The translations under genes were made by a program, and so were the position numbers. A DNA stretch of 64,000 bases from Erpetoichthys calabaricus. Taxonomy: Eukaryota; Chordata; Cladistia; Polypteriformes; Polypteridae. Location of the stretch: contig NC_041401.2 in NCBI RefSeq assembly GCF_900747795.2, positions 650,823 to 714,822 of the forward strand. Direction: 5' to 3'. This document shows, in pieces, positions 50,136 to 62,310 of this stretch (positions within the stretch are counted from its first letter, which is position 1; each line of letters begins with the position of its first letter). Under the pieces are notes generated by a model. It did not search any database. It was not told where the DNA came from and saw only the letters and a list, made by a program, of their open reading frames with translations.

Positions 50136-51268
50136 CTAAAAAAGGTCCTCCTCCTCCTCAGCTGGCATGAGAGCCATGGGTTCAGAGTACTCCATGTCAT
50201 CGTCGTCATCCTCCTCCTCCTCCTTCTCGTCCCCTCGACCGCCCTGCAGAGCCGCGGAGGTCATCCCGTTTTCGCTGCGGGGTATCAGGGGCTCATAATA
50301 AGCCCCTCCTGCGCCGTAGTGCTGGTCGTAGGCCTGCCTCTCCTCTGGGGTTACATGAGGGGCGCCCTGCACGAAAGCTGCAAACCTGCAACGAGAAGGT
50401 GGGCACAGTCAGAGCGCTGCGGCGCCACCCAAACCCACCCACATGCGTCAGTCACCGACCTCTTGGGGGACTGCAGCCTGTGCACCACCTCCCACATGGG
50501 AAACAGGGGGCTGCGGCTGTGCTCCCTGAGCCCCTGCAGTGCAGCCCTGGTCTCTGCCGCTCCCTGCTCCCTGTACTCCTCCTCGCTCAGGAATCTGAAG
50601 TGGGCTTTTGAGGGCTTCTGTTGTGTCAACGCCGATTTGAAGGCCCTGTGAAGGAGAAGGACAGTTGGAGCCCACCAGCGCTGCTGCGGCAGTGCCCCCC
50701 CCCCCCAAGCCGTGGCGTCCGGTCAGGCCTGTCATTCCTGGGAGGGCACTGCTTGCATTGTTCTCATTTCAGGAAACACCCTTAGCGCACACACCCTGCC
50801 ACTGCAGCGCCACCCTTTCCCGTTAAACCAGTCCAACGGCTCCCAGGGCTGAAAGCAAATGACACGGCTCACCTGAAAGCTAGCGGCAGGACCGCGACAA
50901 CGAGGGCGCTCGAGACGATGGCATTGCTGGCGGTGGGATGAGTGAAGCCACGATACAGCAAGGCCACGGCTACGGTCCGCAGAGCCCACGTCAGCCCATT
51001 CAGGACCTGCGGGCTGCTGATCGGCCCCCTCTTGTAGCAAACAGCCAAGCTAAGGAGACCCGAACAGAGCAGGTACACTGCAAGAGAGACACAAGAGGGC
51101 GCATTAGAGGAGGTGCCCACCTTCAGCTGCGGGGCCGTTGACGAGCTCCTTACCAGACATGTATTTCTGGTACATCGGCTGAATGGCATCCCAGCGGGAG
51201 ACAATCTGCTGGACCACCAAATACGACGCACAGGAACTCAGGAGGAGCAGCAGGACAAGAAGGCCTCT
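50136..51268 (-). CDS. nemp2: Nuclear envelope integral membrane protein 2, C-terminal part
   Basis: NEMP proteins sit in the inner nuclear membrane. Four exons were found on the minus strand: 51154-51268, 50873-51077, 50460-50645 and 50136-50385, with matching phases; they give 251 C-terminal residues. They encode membrane segments (GLLVLLLLLSSCASYLVV, then VYLLCSGLLSLAVCYKRGP, the counterpart of the family block SFAVCYKxGP), the block FRFLSEEEYREQGAAETRAA (family LTEEEYRxQxxxET), RLQSPKR joined to FAAFVQGAPHVTPEERQAYD, and an acidic tail ending EEEEDLF. The third exon uses a weak donor (AAGAG/GTCGGT). Upstream exons, with signal peptide, lumenal domain and first membrane segments, should end in phase 0 but were not found in 51269-64000. 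NEMP2 rather than NEMP1 is chosen because it lies next to MFSD6 in human. Confidence 0.85.
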
Positions 51269-54200
51269 CTGGAAAGAAAGGGAGCGCAAAACAATTACAG
51301 CAAAGTGTGGAGTGCGACAGGCCCAGCAACCTCCCAGGCGGCAGTCGGACCACCTTTGAGCACCACAAGACGGACAAATCCCAGCTCTCCGCCCCTCCAC
51401 CTGCTTGAAATGGATTGTGGGACACGTTTGTCAGCTGCAGGTCCACACGGCACCCCACCTCGGGTGACTTCAGAGACCCCGAGACATGTAAGCCACTGGA
51501 CATGCTGCCCACCAATGTCCACCCCGGTACAATGCAAGTAGCGAACTGGGAGCGATCCACGCCTGGTGACGTCTGCTCCAACTCCTTCATCAATGGAGTC
51601 CATCCTGGTGGGCTTAGGAGTGCGCGGTGCCCCATGCAGGACCCGACATCCCAATGCCCAACACAAGCGGGTTGTGACAGAGCGCTGAAAGTGGGCTGGG
51701 CAGTGACAGGACCTGACAAAGCAAGCAACACAACACCCTCAGGGGGGGGGCACCCACAGGCTTGGGGTCTTTTACAATCAGCCACTCAGCAACAGAAAAG
51801 GCACAACAGATCAACACCATAAAGGAGCAGCTTAGAGTGCGAGGAAGAAGAGCAGCGCCAACCTGGGCAGCACCCACCTCTCACGCCCACAGACTCGGCA
51901 CATCCCGCACCATCGCCCACCACTAATGCCAAGGCTTGTGCTTAAAACATTTAAACTTCAATGCTTGAATAGGATGGAGTGAGGGTGGGCACATGACTAG
52001 AAAGGGTAGCAGGTAATTGGCACTTTAAGGGGCACATGACTGAGCACTGGGCCCCAATGCCAGTCCAAAAACTGACACTTCTGGGCGCAGAATGCTTTGT
52101 GGTTGGGGCTGCGGGCAGGGGCACCCCCAGGAGATGTGCTGTGTTCCCCATAGAGGAAGCAGGACCCTGTAAAGCTCACTAACAAATTAGATATGCTGGG
52201 ATTTCTAAACTGGCATCCTCAGAGCGAGTGCAAGGCTGCCACCGATGGCCCTCAGGAAGTGGGTTTAAAGAGGTGACAGGCCCAGTGAGCCTGGAGGAAT
52301 TGGCACAGGACATGAGAAAGGGGCGCGCGTTGGACTACCGGGGCAGTGCAGGTAACAGACAGGGCGACACGCCTGGCACAGCGAGTTGGCGTCCTTTCTG
52401 GGTTTACGGCGTATGTCAGACACACTCGGTGACCACCACATCCACGCCGGTGTTCAATTCTGACACAGAAGGCCTGCTTACTTCGGAACTCGGGCTACCT
52501 TGGCATTCTCAATCCTTCCCCATCTTGCCAGGCATTCCAAGACTTTAGTTGATGGCGCACATGAGGACAGCCTGGCATTCCACCTAAAGGCCCTGATATC
52601 TTCAGTCACTAGGAGACTTCACTTGCATAATCTTTGTGCTCCCGAGACCGCCGATCGCGTAACCAACGACACACCCCGAGTGTTACGTCACAGCAGTGGG
52701 CTCTGAGTGTGCGAGAGGTGACAGCCAATGAGCGCTCAGCCAGCAGTAGAAGGCATGCAATGAGGCTATAAGGTGCTTTGGACCCCGCAAACTGAGGGGA
52801 GGCTCGTCTGTCTGATGTCTCATGTTTTATGGACCACAAGAGAATGGAAAACAGGAAGGATTAAAAAAAAGGGCCATCCCCCCCGAGACTCTCGCCATAC
52901 CTGGAAATCCTTTGCACAAGCACTGGCCCAGTCAGCTGCCATGTTACTGGTGGTCATAAAAGGGGTTTGTGACACTTTAGAAATGTGCTGGGAAGTCGTC
53001 ATGGAGATGCGACTCTGACATCCTCAGGCAGCAAGGCCAGCAACTGCAGCTGTCCAGTGTAACAATCAGCCCAACGATAAGTCGTAGAATGTGACGCCGG
53101 CTTAGGGGGCACAAAAGGCCCACCATGACGTGGGATGCCAAGAACAGCTGAGGCAAACAAAAGGCAGCAGACGTGGCTCACTGACTGCATACAAGAACCT
53201 TCTGGAGTCACGTGTGTGTGTGTGTCTGTCACCACCCAGGCCTCTTATGACTCCAGAACTTGCGTCAATGTGCCTGCTAGGCTTCCCGCCAGCTGTCCCC
53301 AAGTGACACCTGTCAGGGGGTAGGTGGCCTGCCCCCCTGTTTTTGAAGAGATGCCAGTGAAGAACTTGCATGCCTGACAGAAGGTAAAAAAGGCAGGGGG
53401 TGGCACTGCTCTGGTCACTGGCACATTAGCTGTTACACCCGGGCACGACTGCAGTGATGTTATGAAAACGCCAAGTGGGATCCCGGACTCACCACAGCTA
53501 CCGAGGAAGGCTAAATGACGGCGACGTCCCCAACTGCCGAGATCCTTCATTTTCCTGAATAAGGCCTGTCCAGTCACCCATCACTTCAGCTCGTTGGTGG
53601 GCCTGTCACGTTTACCGGACACTCGGTGGTCTGTAGTAATTTAGTCATCGGTGTAATCGACACTTGGATTTTAAAGGACAATTTGTGAAGAGCACCAGGC
53701 CTAAAGGGGGTGTGCTTTTTGAGGTGGGGGGGCACCTTTAGGGCGGACTGGGGGGTCCTGGCTAAGGGTTTGGTTTTCTTTTTTCCTCCTCCTCACCTGT
53801 CTGTCACCACTCATCACTGCCCTTGTGTTCTTGATTGGACATTTGTCACGGTCCCTGCTGATGCGAATGTCACCCAACCCTGAGGCCTTAGGATGTCTGA
53901 AATGGGCGTGAAAGGCGTGACAGCTAAGGGAGCTTCAATGGGCATAAAGCTGACGGCGGGTCCTCCTCGCGGATTATTTACACGCAGGCCTCTCCGTTAC
54001 AATGCTACGTGCGTCATGCATTGGAGCGTCTGAAGTCATCCAAATAAGAGCTCCATGCCCACGAAAACAACAAGAATAATCAGCTGGCTTAAGACAAATC
54101 CACAGAGCGAGGGTGACAAACTCAAAGCCAATCACCTCACAGCAAATGACACCCAAAGCTGAGCGCTGACCAGAATGAGTAAAAGTGACAAAGCCAAAGA

Positions 54201-55013
54201 TACCGCGTGTGGCTCAGAAGGCCGGGTGTGAAGCCTGACAGAGCAGAGCCGTTAAGCCGGGCAGAAGGAGAGGAGGGTGGGGTTCAGCCGGTCACAGCTA
54301 GCAGCCTCTTGTCCTCGGCCACACCGTCACGGGCAGGGCATGGACACAGTATGTGGCGCCAGGTTTGAATCTTCAGCCAGACATCTCAGAGCAGCGCCGG
54401 CGTGCTAAAGACATCCACACTACTGCCAGTTGGCTGCCCACAAGTCCATTTTGGTTTTGTTTTTTGGCCCTTTTCTTGGACTCGTTTCCTGTGTTGTGTC
54501 CTGCACTCCGCACAGCTCAGATGTTCCTGCTGAAAATAAAAAGCTGAATTTCCAAAAACGTCTGGATACATCACAGCTGGTGGGAAAGAAACACTGGAGA
54601 AGCACCTAAAAGCTCTTTTCATCCATTCAGGTCTTTGCAGGTCAGCTTCAGACCCTTCAGACCCCTCTGCCAATCGAGTCAAAGGCGAGTCCCTCAGCAC
54701 CCAGCACAGGTCCTCGGGTTCAAGGCTGTCATGTAGTTCTTACTAGGACCGGGAAGACAATACAACAAACGGAGCATCCGTCAGGCATTAAAACGCACAG
54801 GTGGGCCGACATGACTGCCTGAGGGTGCATCACACTGTTATTGGGTGCTTTCTGTCCCACGTAGACAGTACGGTCAAACTCCTGTCTGCATACCCGCTGC
54901 GCCCAGTATATGAAAAGGTCGACATGTACGGCACCTATGGTACATTGTATTCATCTCCGAGGGGAAACTTTTTTTTGTTGCATAGCCCAACTTACTCAGA
55001 GTTTTAGGGGGCA
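51269..55013. other. NEMP2 intron or intergenic
   Basis: Searched on the minus strand for a NEMP exon with an FYYSSG-like motif and for donor sites in phase 0; none was convincing. The upstream NEMP2 exons are either too diverged for me to see, further away, or absent. No other gene was recognised. Confidence 0.4.
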
Positions 55014-55150
55014 CAGCGCAGGGTCAGCTGGTGCAACTGCAGGTTAAGGCCTTTGCTCAAGAGCCCAACAGAGTAGCATTCCTGCTGGGATTCGATTGGC
55101 AACCTTTAAGGTACCAGCCCAGATCCTTCAGCCACAGAGCCACCACTCCA
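55014..55150 (-). mobile_element. SINE head B fragment
   Basis: Minus orientation: GAGTGGTGGCTCTGTGGCTG, a damaged B box (CAATCGAATCCCAG), and GCTACTCTGTTGGGCTCTTG. It stops in the middle part, before tail 1. Confidence 0.7.
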
Positions 55151-56274
55151 ACCCTTCCAAACGAATGTCCACACTCTAATGGGTGACATCACGTAGGCCA
55201 AGGGTCCAAGCTGTCCCTCCATCGACGCTGTGAGTGGCCCTGGTAGGGACTGTGCAGGATGGCCAAGGCCCTTCAAAGACAGTGTGTCTGTCACACATGC
55301 CCAGGGCTGACAGATCTTCTGTTGACTTCAGTACCCACCACGATGACCTTTGTCCCTGCTCTGCACAGGTGCCACTTCAGGATGTCATGCCGACTGTGAG
55401 TAAGGACAACTACACAAGCTGGGGAACATAAATGGGGACATCCAGGCTTCCATCAGGTGCCCGAGGAAGTAAAAACATCGGTCTGTGGAGGTGTTGGGTG
55501 CCCACCTCACGTATGCAGTAACGGGGAAAGCCGTTGATGCCCTTGGCAGCACGCGGGACTGTGGTGGGTGTGGATGCTGATAACTACAATGCTGTAAAGT
55601 ATATTGAAGCTCCATCGCTGGCATGTGCCAAATGGCATTCCAGATTAATCAACAAGCGGACACTTGGGCCTTGAGCTCTTTAGCAGGGCACGTAAACCAA
55701 CCGAAATAAACCAAAAAACGCAATTAAAACACAAAATCCACCCAAATCTTAACAAAGGAGACGCAGACGACTTCACACTCAAACCGTCTACTGGCCATTA
55801 GCTGGGTGGTCCTCCACTCTTGGGGGTCCTTGTTATGACATCATCGTTTACCACCTCCCACCACGCCCCTCTCTGGCCTCCTCACCCAATCCCGCTCTGC
55901 CTCAGCGTTTTTCTCCATTACCTCCACGCCACGTCTTCCTCTCAGCCCAGTGGTCTTCCTCGTCTCTGCTCTTTTTAGCTTCACTTCACATTTCAGCCGC
56001 ACATCTCACTGGCACAGACCATAACGTTTCTCTACTACACTTATAATAAGCCTTTCAATCGGTGCCATCCAAGCATTAAGTGAACTCAAATGAATTATTC
56101 TCATGCACAGTCTTTTGTAAATTGAAATTAACGGCCGAACAGCAAATCCCACAATGGATTTCTAAAATGAAATGAAGGCCCGGCTGATGCCAAAGGTAAC
56201 ACTTTCAGTTTGTAGCCCAAAGACTGAGAGCTGCCACTGGGCACTGGGCTGTAAACTGTGGCAGTAGACTGTGT

Positions 56275-56288
56275 GTGCCCCCTACTGG
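56275..56288 (-). promoter_or_regulatory. CTCF-like core motif
   Basis: The minus strand reads CCAGTAGGGGGCAC, a full match to CCASYAGRKGGCRS. Confidence 0.45.
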
Positions 56289-56439
56289 CATCCAGAAGTA
56301 GTGCCACTCCAGGGCAATTTGTAAAGAACTCCCTGTTCTGCACTGTTAGGTGAGTAAGACCACCTGGAGTCAAAAGAAGCATCGCCTGCGCCTCACTGCA
56401 TCCCATGGAGTCTCCTGCCAGTGCTAAGCAGAAGACACT

Positions 56440-57080
56440 CGGCTTTACGAGGACCACAGAGTCTCCACTAGAAGCTCAGCTTGTCTCATTGACTCCTCAA
56501 CATCTCCAGCTCATCCTTGCAAAGCTGGACCACCCCGTTATCTCCCATCCCATCCCATCCATTCAACACCACACCTTTGTTCAGCTCGGGCCTGTTGAGC
56601 TGTACACGTCCTTGGGGTGGTGATGGATGACCAGCTGTCCTTCACTGACCAAATTGTGACCGTCTCTTACTCGCATAGATTCTCTCTGAACATCGTATCT
56701 GATGGAGTCAGCAGCAGGAGCCCTGGTGCAGGCACTGGTCTTGTCACTTCTGGACTACCGCAGCTCCTTACTGGCACAGCTGACTGATTCAACAATGCAG
56801 CGCCAAGTCTTGTGACTTGTCACTTCTCTTTTCAGGTCACCATGCTGACCCCCAGTAGCAGGGGACATTACGTTCAAAGTCATTGATGCTCAGCACCTCT
56901 GTATTTGGAGACACTCAGGGGGCCTGTGCTCCTCCTGGTGATGCCACCTCTGTGTGGTATCAAATCTCAACCCAGAGTCCTGTCACGTGTAGCTCCTGGC
57001 TGGCAGAACGAGCTGCCCACCTCCGCCCCTCAGTGTGTTCAGGAAGCGTTTGGGACTCGCCTGTTCTGTGAATTTCTGCC
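56440..57080 (+). mobile_element. Decayed LINE C-terminal fragment (L2/jockey group)
   Basis: Codons near 56613-56660 read LGVVMDDQLSFTDQI, the post-RT motif seen in both L2 copies of this window, and near 56985-57060 ELPTSAPQCVQEAFGTRLF, the RLWNxLP...SFKxRLKTYLF end motif. In between, frames are lost. Old and dead. Confidence 0.6.
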
Positions 57081-58404
57081 CAGCTGATAACGGCTTTGTT
57101 GTGAGGACCTTTGAGGCTAAGGTAGAGCTCGTCACTTGTGAGGGTCAATTCTGTACCCCTCTCATGTGACTCAATTATGGTTGACCTCTTTAGTAAGTAA
57201 CATGTCAACTTTTAAAGAAAGAGCATCCCACTTAAAAAGAAAAGGACATAAATACAGCGGGAAGCTAAGAACGCAGCAGCACATGCACTCCACCACCAGC
57301 AGGCAAGTCGAAAGGAGAAGCGACGAGCAAAGACACACGCGGGCACAACAGCTCAGCGTGTATGGGCCTGGCCAGGAGACCACCGAGGAAGAGCTTGGGT
57401 TGCTGCTGGAAGAAAAGTTGGTGAGGCCAGAAGGGGGCGCTCACCTTGTGTGTGGATCCCAATGTCCCAGTGCAGCGATGGGGACAATGGGCTGTAAATG
57501 CGGGTGCAGTCGTGACTCTCTGTGGTCAGAAAGGACCCTGAGTGTTTCTTGATGTCCTGGCTAAACTGCCCACCATGACATCCTGGCCCCCCTACTCATC
57601 CCCGGTCTCTAACTGGCTAATTTCCTCTCACTCTAATGTGTGGAGGGCGTACTGGCACAAGAATGGCTGCCATTGCGTCATCCAGGTGGTTGAAGTGGCT
57701 CCCCACCGTCTACACATGTCGGAAGTGCGCTGTATAAATGGAATTATTAATTATAAGAAATAATCAGGCCTTAATGTGCCTTCACTAAAGCAAAAAAAAA
57801 AAAAATTCCACGAGACGCCGACAACAAAAGGTAAAAATAGGAATATGAAGAAGGGATATGAAAAAGAGCAAAAGTAATAAAGCGCCTGGAATAGTTAAAG
57901 CTGTCCGACTATATTTAAATAAATACTTCTGACGATGATGATGAAGAACATTCCTCTCTTATTATTTAGATTAGACTACTGTGATTTATTGAACCAATAT
58001 TGAAGGTCAGCACAGTGGGGTGAGAGGACACATTGAGCTGTGTGTGTTTGGGGGTCTTCGGGGGTCTGAATCCACCGTCAAAACAAGCAGTGGGCTGGAA
58101 GTCTCAGCAGTTATAGACGGAGCGACCATTAGTACTGTGGTTTCAATGCTTCACACGAACATCTCCTACTAGTGGTGTCACACCTCCGCTTGACAGACAA
58201 ACCCACAGGATGCCACACAAAGGCAGGAGCCAACAAGTCGATGGTAAAGGATGGCAGCTGCCGCCATCACAGTTCAGGCCTGTTTTTTTTTTTTTTTTTT
58301 TTTCTTGTCAATTCCAGTCGCTGCCAGTTCTACCCTCGTGGTTGGCTCCTCTATGATACACAACTGTACATAATGTGCATACAAAAAACAGATTTGTTTA
58401 ATTC
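57081..58404. other. Intergenic, nothing certain
   Basis: A retroposon 3' end relic near 57725-57760 (GCGCTGTATAAATGGAATTA) and a 21-base poly(T) at about 58283-58303 are present. The frame at 57166-57552 has no known domain. Confidence 0.4.
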
Positions 58405-58538
58405 TTTTCTTTTTGCATTTATATAGCGCTTTTCTCACTACTCAAAGCGCTCAGCAATTGCAGGTTAAGGGCCCAACAGAGCAGAGTCCCTTTTGGCATT
58501 TACGGGATTCGAACCGGCAACCTTCTGGTTAGACGTGC
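58405..58538 (-). mobile_element. tRNA-derived SINE (head B, tail 1), 5' truncated
   Basis: Minus orientation: B-box region GGTTCGAATCCCG, then GGGACTCTGCTCTGTTGGGC, AATTGCTGAGCGCTTTGAGT, AGTGAGAAAAGCGCTATATA and AATGCAAAAAG. The A-box end of the head is missing or diverged. Confidence 0.75.
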
Positions 58539-58579
58539 AGTAAACCAAAGCAGATTCACACAGACTGATGTACATCTGA

Positions 58580-58800
58580 GTACTAGGCTGCTGTACCCCG
58601 TTAGCCATTCTGAATGTAGCGAGAAGTCAAGCAGAGTGACCCCCTTTTATTGGCTACAATATGCCAGCTTTCGAGGTAACTCCTCTCGCCTGAAGCAGGG
58701 GCCCGAGTTACCTGGAAAGCTGGCATATTGTAATCTTTGAGTTTGCCAATAAAAGGGGTCACTCTGTTTGACTTCTCGCCACGCAGACTTGTGTAACACC
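58580..58800. mobile_element. Palindromic (foldback) repeat
   Basis: The left arm starts GCGAGAAGTCAAGCAGAGTG at 58619 and runs through CCTTTTATTGGC and CAATATGCCAGCTTTCGAGG. The right arm ends GTCACTCTGTTTGACTTCTC at about 58778. The arms flank a loop with CTGAAGCAGGGGCCCG. The right arm has about 14 extra bases. A half copy is at 22880-22985. No protein is encoded. Confidence 0.78.
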
Positions 58801-58804
58801 GCAC

Positions 58805-58975
58805 AGCGCGTTCACAAAGTCTTCAGACCCTTCCCTTTGTTCATATTTGGTTCTGTTACAGCCTGGGGCTAAAATCATTTCAGTTCACGTTTCCCTCATC
58901 AAGTGACACTCAAAACCTCAGAGTGACAAAGTAAAGACAGCATTTCAGCAAAATTCTTAAAAACAGCCAACTGAA
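58805..58975 (+). mobile_element. Tc1/mariner-type fragment
   Basis: Contains CACAAAGTCTTCAGACCCTT, then TTCATATTTGGTTCTGTTAC, TTCCCTCATCAAGTGACACT and a GACAAAGTAAAGACAG stretch. This is the left-end sequence of a widespread fish Tc1-like element, diverged. The right end was not found. Confidence 0.5.
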
Positions 58976-59410
58976 ATCTCACCTTGCCACCGGTATGGAG
59001 AACCTCAGCTGGGCCACTTGAGCCTGGGCGCCTCTGCTGTTTAGTAACCTGGTCGCTCACCGACAGACGGTGTCTAAAATGCCACGTGAACTCGTATTCC
59101 AGTTCGTGAAGTCAGGTGAGCAGACGTAGTCTACTCTACCAATAATAAACCCTCAGCCAGATTCCACTTAAGGACTCTACTCTGTGTATGTGCTTTGCTT
59201 TGCACTCCATTTCAGCGTCCACAGAGGTCATTTCCGGCTGTTCCAGCGATCGCAGTTTTCCTTCTTCTGGTTGAAATAATCCATCCTGATATTTCAGAAA
59301 TTGCTAAATGTATGTCGATGAGCTGGCTGTACGGTGCCTACCTCAGCAGTAGTCCTTGGGGTAGCGTGTTAAAAGGAGTGTGCAACACGTAGTCGGAGTA
59401 CTCTTTAAAG

Positions 59411-61389
59411 TAGGGGTACTCAAACGGCGGACCGTGGTCCACAATCCGGACCGCCAAGACGTTTTTGGCAGACCGCGACTGTCTTCTGCGCAAGTCAAAA
59501 GTCCGAATATAAAAGCACCAATACTATTGCAGATGACCTTTCTGACAATGTCGGTGGTCAGTTAATATCAGATTTCAAACAGGCTGAATTGTTTGCTCTC
59601 GCGTGCGATGAATCCACTGATAAAACTGCCATGTCTCAACTCTGTGTGTTCACGAGATTTTTTGATGGCCATAATTTTGTTGAAGAGTTTCTGACATTAC
59701 TACCGCTAGCAAAACAGACCCGCAGTGAGGACGTGTTCTCAGCATTATCGCAGTTTATACACGCAGCTGGATTGGATGTAACAAAAATGGTTTCCCTTGC
59801 AACAGACGGGGCACCAGCAATGACTGGTAAAGATGGAGGACTTGTCACTCGTATGAAGGCACTTCAGCCCAACCCTGTTGCTTATCACTGCATCATTCAT
59901 CAGTCGGCCCTCTGTTCAAAACTTTATGACGAACTGGCAGAAGTGATGTCTACTCTTGCGGAATTAGTGAATTTTTTACGATGTAATTTGTCTCTGCAGC
60001 ATCGTCTGTTTCGTTCTTTTCTTGAAGAGATGTCTGCAGAATTTGGAGATTTGCTGCTTCACAATGAAGTCAGATGGTTAAGCAAGGGCCGTGTGTTGGA
60101 AAGGTTCTGGAATCTCTGTGAAGATGTACAGTGCATCCGGAAAGTATTCACAGCGCATCTCTTTGTCCACATTTTGTTACGTGCAAAAATCTCAAGTAAA
60201 CTTTTTTCACGTTGTCATTATGGGGTGTTGTGTGTAGAATTCTGAGGAAAAAAATGAATTGAATCCATTTTGGAATAAGGCTGTAACATAACAAAATGTG
60301 GACAAAGTGATGAAGCGCTGGGAATACTTTACGGATGCACTGTAGCTGACTTGCTGCAGTCCTTGAATACAAAGAAAGCTGCAGAATTTTTAACATTTAT
60401 TCAAGACAGTGACAAGGTCGCACTGTTGGCATTTCTTGTTGATATTATGGGACATATAAATACACTGAATTCGTCACTTCAAGGTGCAGACAAAACCGTT
60501 GTCGAATTGCAAGAAAAATGTTGTGCCTTTGAAACAAAACTGAGCATTTTCATCAATGACTTGGAAGGTGGCAAGATGCTGCATTTCCCAAACCTGAAGA
60601 GCTGCGTGACAGCTGATCAACAGGCATGTTTTCAGTTGATTTCCACATTTCTACATCATTTGAAGGTTGAGTTTGATAAACGTTTTAAGGATTTCAGAAA
60701 ACTGAAGCCTGTGTTTTTTTTTGTTGCTGATCCTTTCATTGTCCAGCCTGACGGTGAATGGACATCTGTGGCTGCCTCAATTTTTCCGAACTCAAACCCG
60801 TCACTGTTGCAAATGGAAGCAGCTGATTTGCAAGCTTCTCACGTTTTAAAAGCAAAATTGAACGAAGTCGGCATAACAATTTTTTGGGCAAAGTTTGTTC
60901 CAGATTCTCAGTATCCTGCTGCAAAGAAACTGGCGATATCCGTGCTCACTATGTTTGGTTCAACATATTCTTGTGTGTGTGCGTTCTCCACTATGAACAC
61001 CATCAAGACGAAACATCGAAGTGTAATTACCGACCAGAACCTCAGGAATGCAATGAGAATTACACTGACTGATTACTCACCGAACTATGCTGCCATTATG
61101 AAATCGAAACAACAGTTTCACACTTCACATTGAGTGACAATCATTTACGTACCAACTGTTGTAATTAGTGTGTTAATTGCAAGTAGTCATGTGACTTTTT
61201 TGAATTGTTTTCCATGTTTTGTGCATGCCTTGGTCTTCTGTAAAAATTTTATCATTTGCGTTGAATCTATTACTAGCCTCCTACAGACCTACACCTACAG
61301 ACTTACACGGTAAACCTGGCTATAGCGGACCCCGATGGTTGGTGGCGAACTGAATGTGGACCGGCATTCAAAAACTTTGAGTACCCCTG
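59411..61389 (+). mobile_element. hAT (Charlie-like) DNA transposon with terminal repeats and 8-bp target duplication
   Basis: Ends are TAGGGGTACTCAAA (59411) and TTTGAGTACCCCTG (to 61389), inverted repeats that differ at one base. Both sides carry CTTTAAAG (59403-59410 and 61390-61397), an 8-bp target duplication as expected for hAT. The transposase frame covers about 59525-60128 and 60343-61133. It includes LACDESTDK with the first catalytic Asp, LATDGAPAMTG with the second, the HCIIHQSALCSK motif, VRWLSKGRVLERFW and the C-terminal dimerisation part (FGSTYSCVCAFSTMNTIKTK, LRNAMRITLTDYSP). The N-terminus with the BED finger and start is deleted. A MITE at 60129-60342 interrupts the frame. 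Apart from that the frame is open to the stop at 61131. The nearest family is the ZBED5/SCAND3/GTF2IRD2-type group. Confidence 0.92.
60129..60342 (+). mobile_element. Tc1/mariner-type MITE inside the hAT transposase
   Basis: Inverted ends CAGTGCATCCGGAAAGTATT and AATACTTTACGGATGCACTG lie between two TA dinucleotides (60127-60128 and 60343-60344). The inside has the familiar CACATTTTGTTACGTG and GGCTGTAACATAACAAAATG arms, so it is 214 bases with long inverted repeats. Without it the transposase reads CEDV followed by ADLLQSLN without a gap. Confidence 0.92.
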
Positions 61390-61924
61390 CTTTAAAGTGA
61401 CGAGTGACCCAACACAACACTCGACTCATTTGACTGAAGTCAAAATGCCGAGTTTCTTATCACAGCAGAGCGGAGTGCAAAGCGAGACCCACACAAACCA
61501 GCCTATCAGCCCGGTGCGGAGAAAATAGTGCGCTGTGTGCAATCCGGTAAACAGACAAATATCAAGAACAAAGTGTCAGGTGTTAAATGAGGTTTAGTTT
61601 GAATCCGGCTCTAGAAATGTTGACATGGCGCTGCAGGGCTCAGTGTTCATGCTACGAATCATCGAGTGCTCAGGGCGAGGGTGTGAAATGTCAGCTTACT
61701 TCAGAGCACATGAAGGACTAAACATACCAACAAAACACACGCAGATGAGCGCAGGCCTCGTGTTTGGTTTTACTTTCATGGCGGCCAATGACGACATTTC
61801 ATTCTTTATTTATTTTGCACAGTTTAATGACATCAGAGTGCTTGCCAAAGGAGAACTCCAGAGGATGACTTGTTGAACCGGGTTACTCACCTCACTTCAG
61901 TTACATGTGTGCATGTAAACACAC

Positions 61925-62310
61925 CTAAAGGACTCTCAGACTGTGAAAAACAACATTTATGGTCTGATAAAACCAAACCTGAATTGTCTGGAGGAAAGCA
62001 GGCACTGCTCACGTCCTGCACAACACCACCAAGAGGATCGAGCATCAGGGACTGGGAGACAAGTCAGGGCTGAGGGAAAGTGAACAGAGCAAAATCCTTA
62101 AGGAGGCTCGGTCCATGTGTCACAAAACCAAGACAACACAGGAGTGGCTTAGGGACAACTCTGTCAGTGTCCTCGAGGCGAGTCCAGACTTGAACCTAAT
62201 CAAACATTTCTGCAGACTACTGAAGACAGCCATCCACCGGTGGTCTCCATTCAACCTGAAAGAGTTTGAGCGGATCTGCCGAGAGGAAGGGCAGAAAATC
62301 CCCAACTCCA
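61925..62310 (+). mobile_element. Tc1-like transposon remnant
   Basis: The stretch GACTCTCAGACTGTGAAAAA, TGGTCTGATAAAACCAAACC, GGAGGAAAGCAGGCACTGCT, AGTGGCTTAGGGACAACTCT and GTCCAGACTTGAACCTAATC follows the second half of fish Tc1-like transposases. In the frame from 62115 it reads QEWLRDNSVSVLE, SPDLNLIKHF and ICREEGQKIPNSR, the C-terminus with the SPDLNPIE motif degraded. The middle with the catalytic Asp is partly deleted. Confidence 0.75.
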
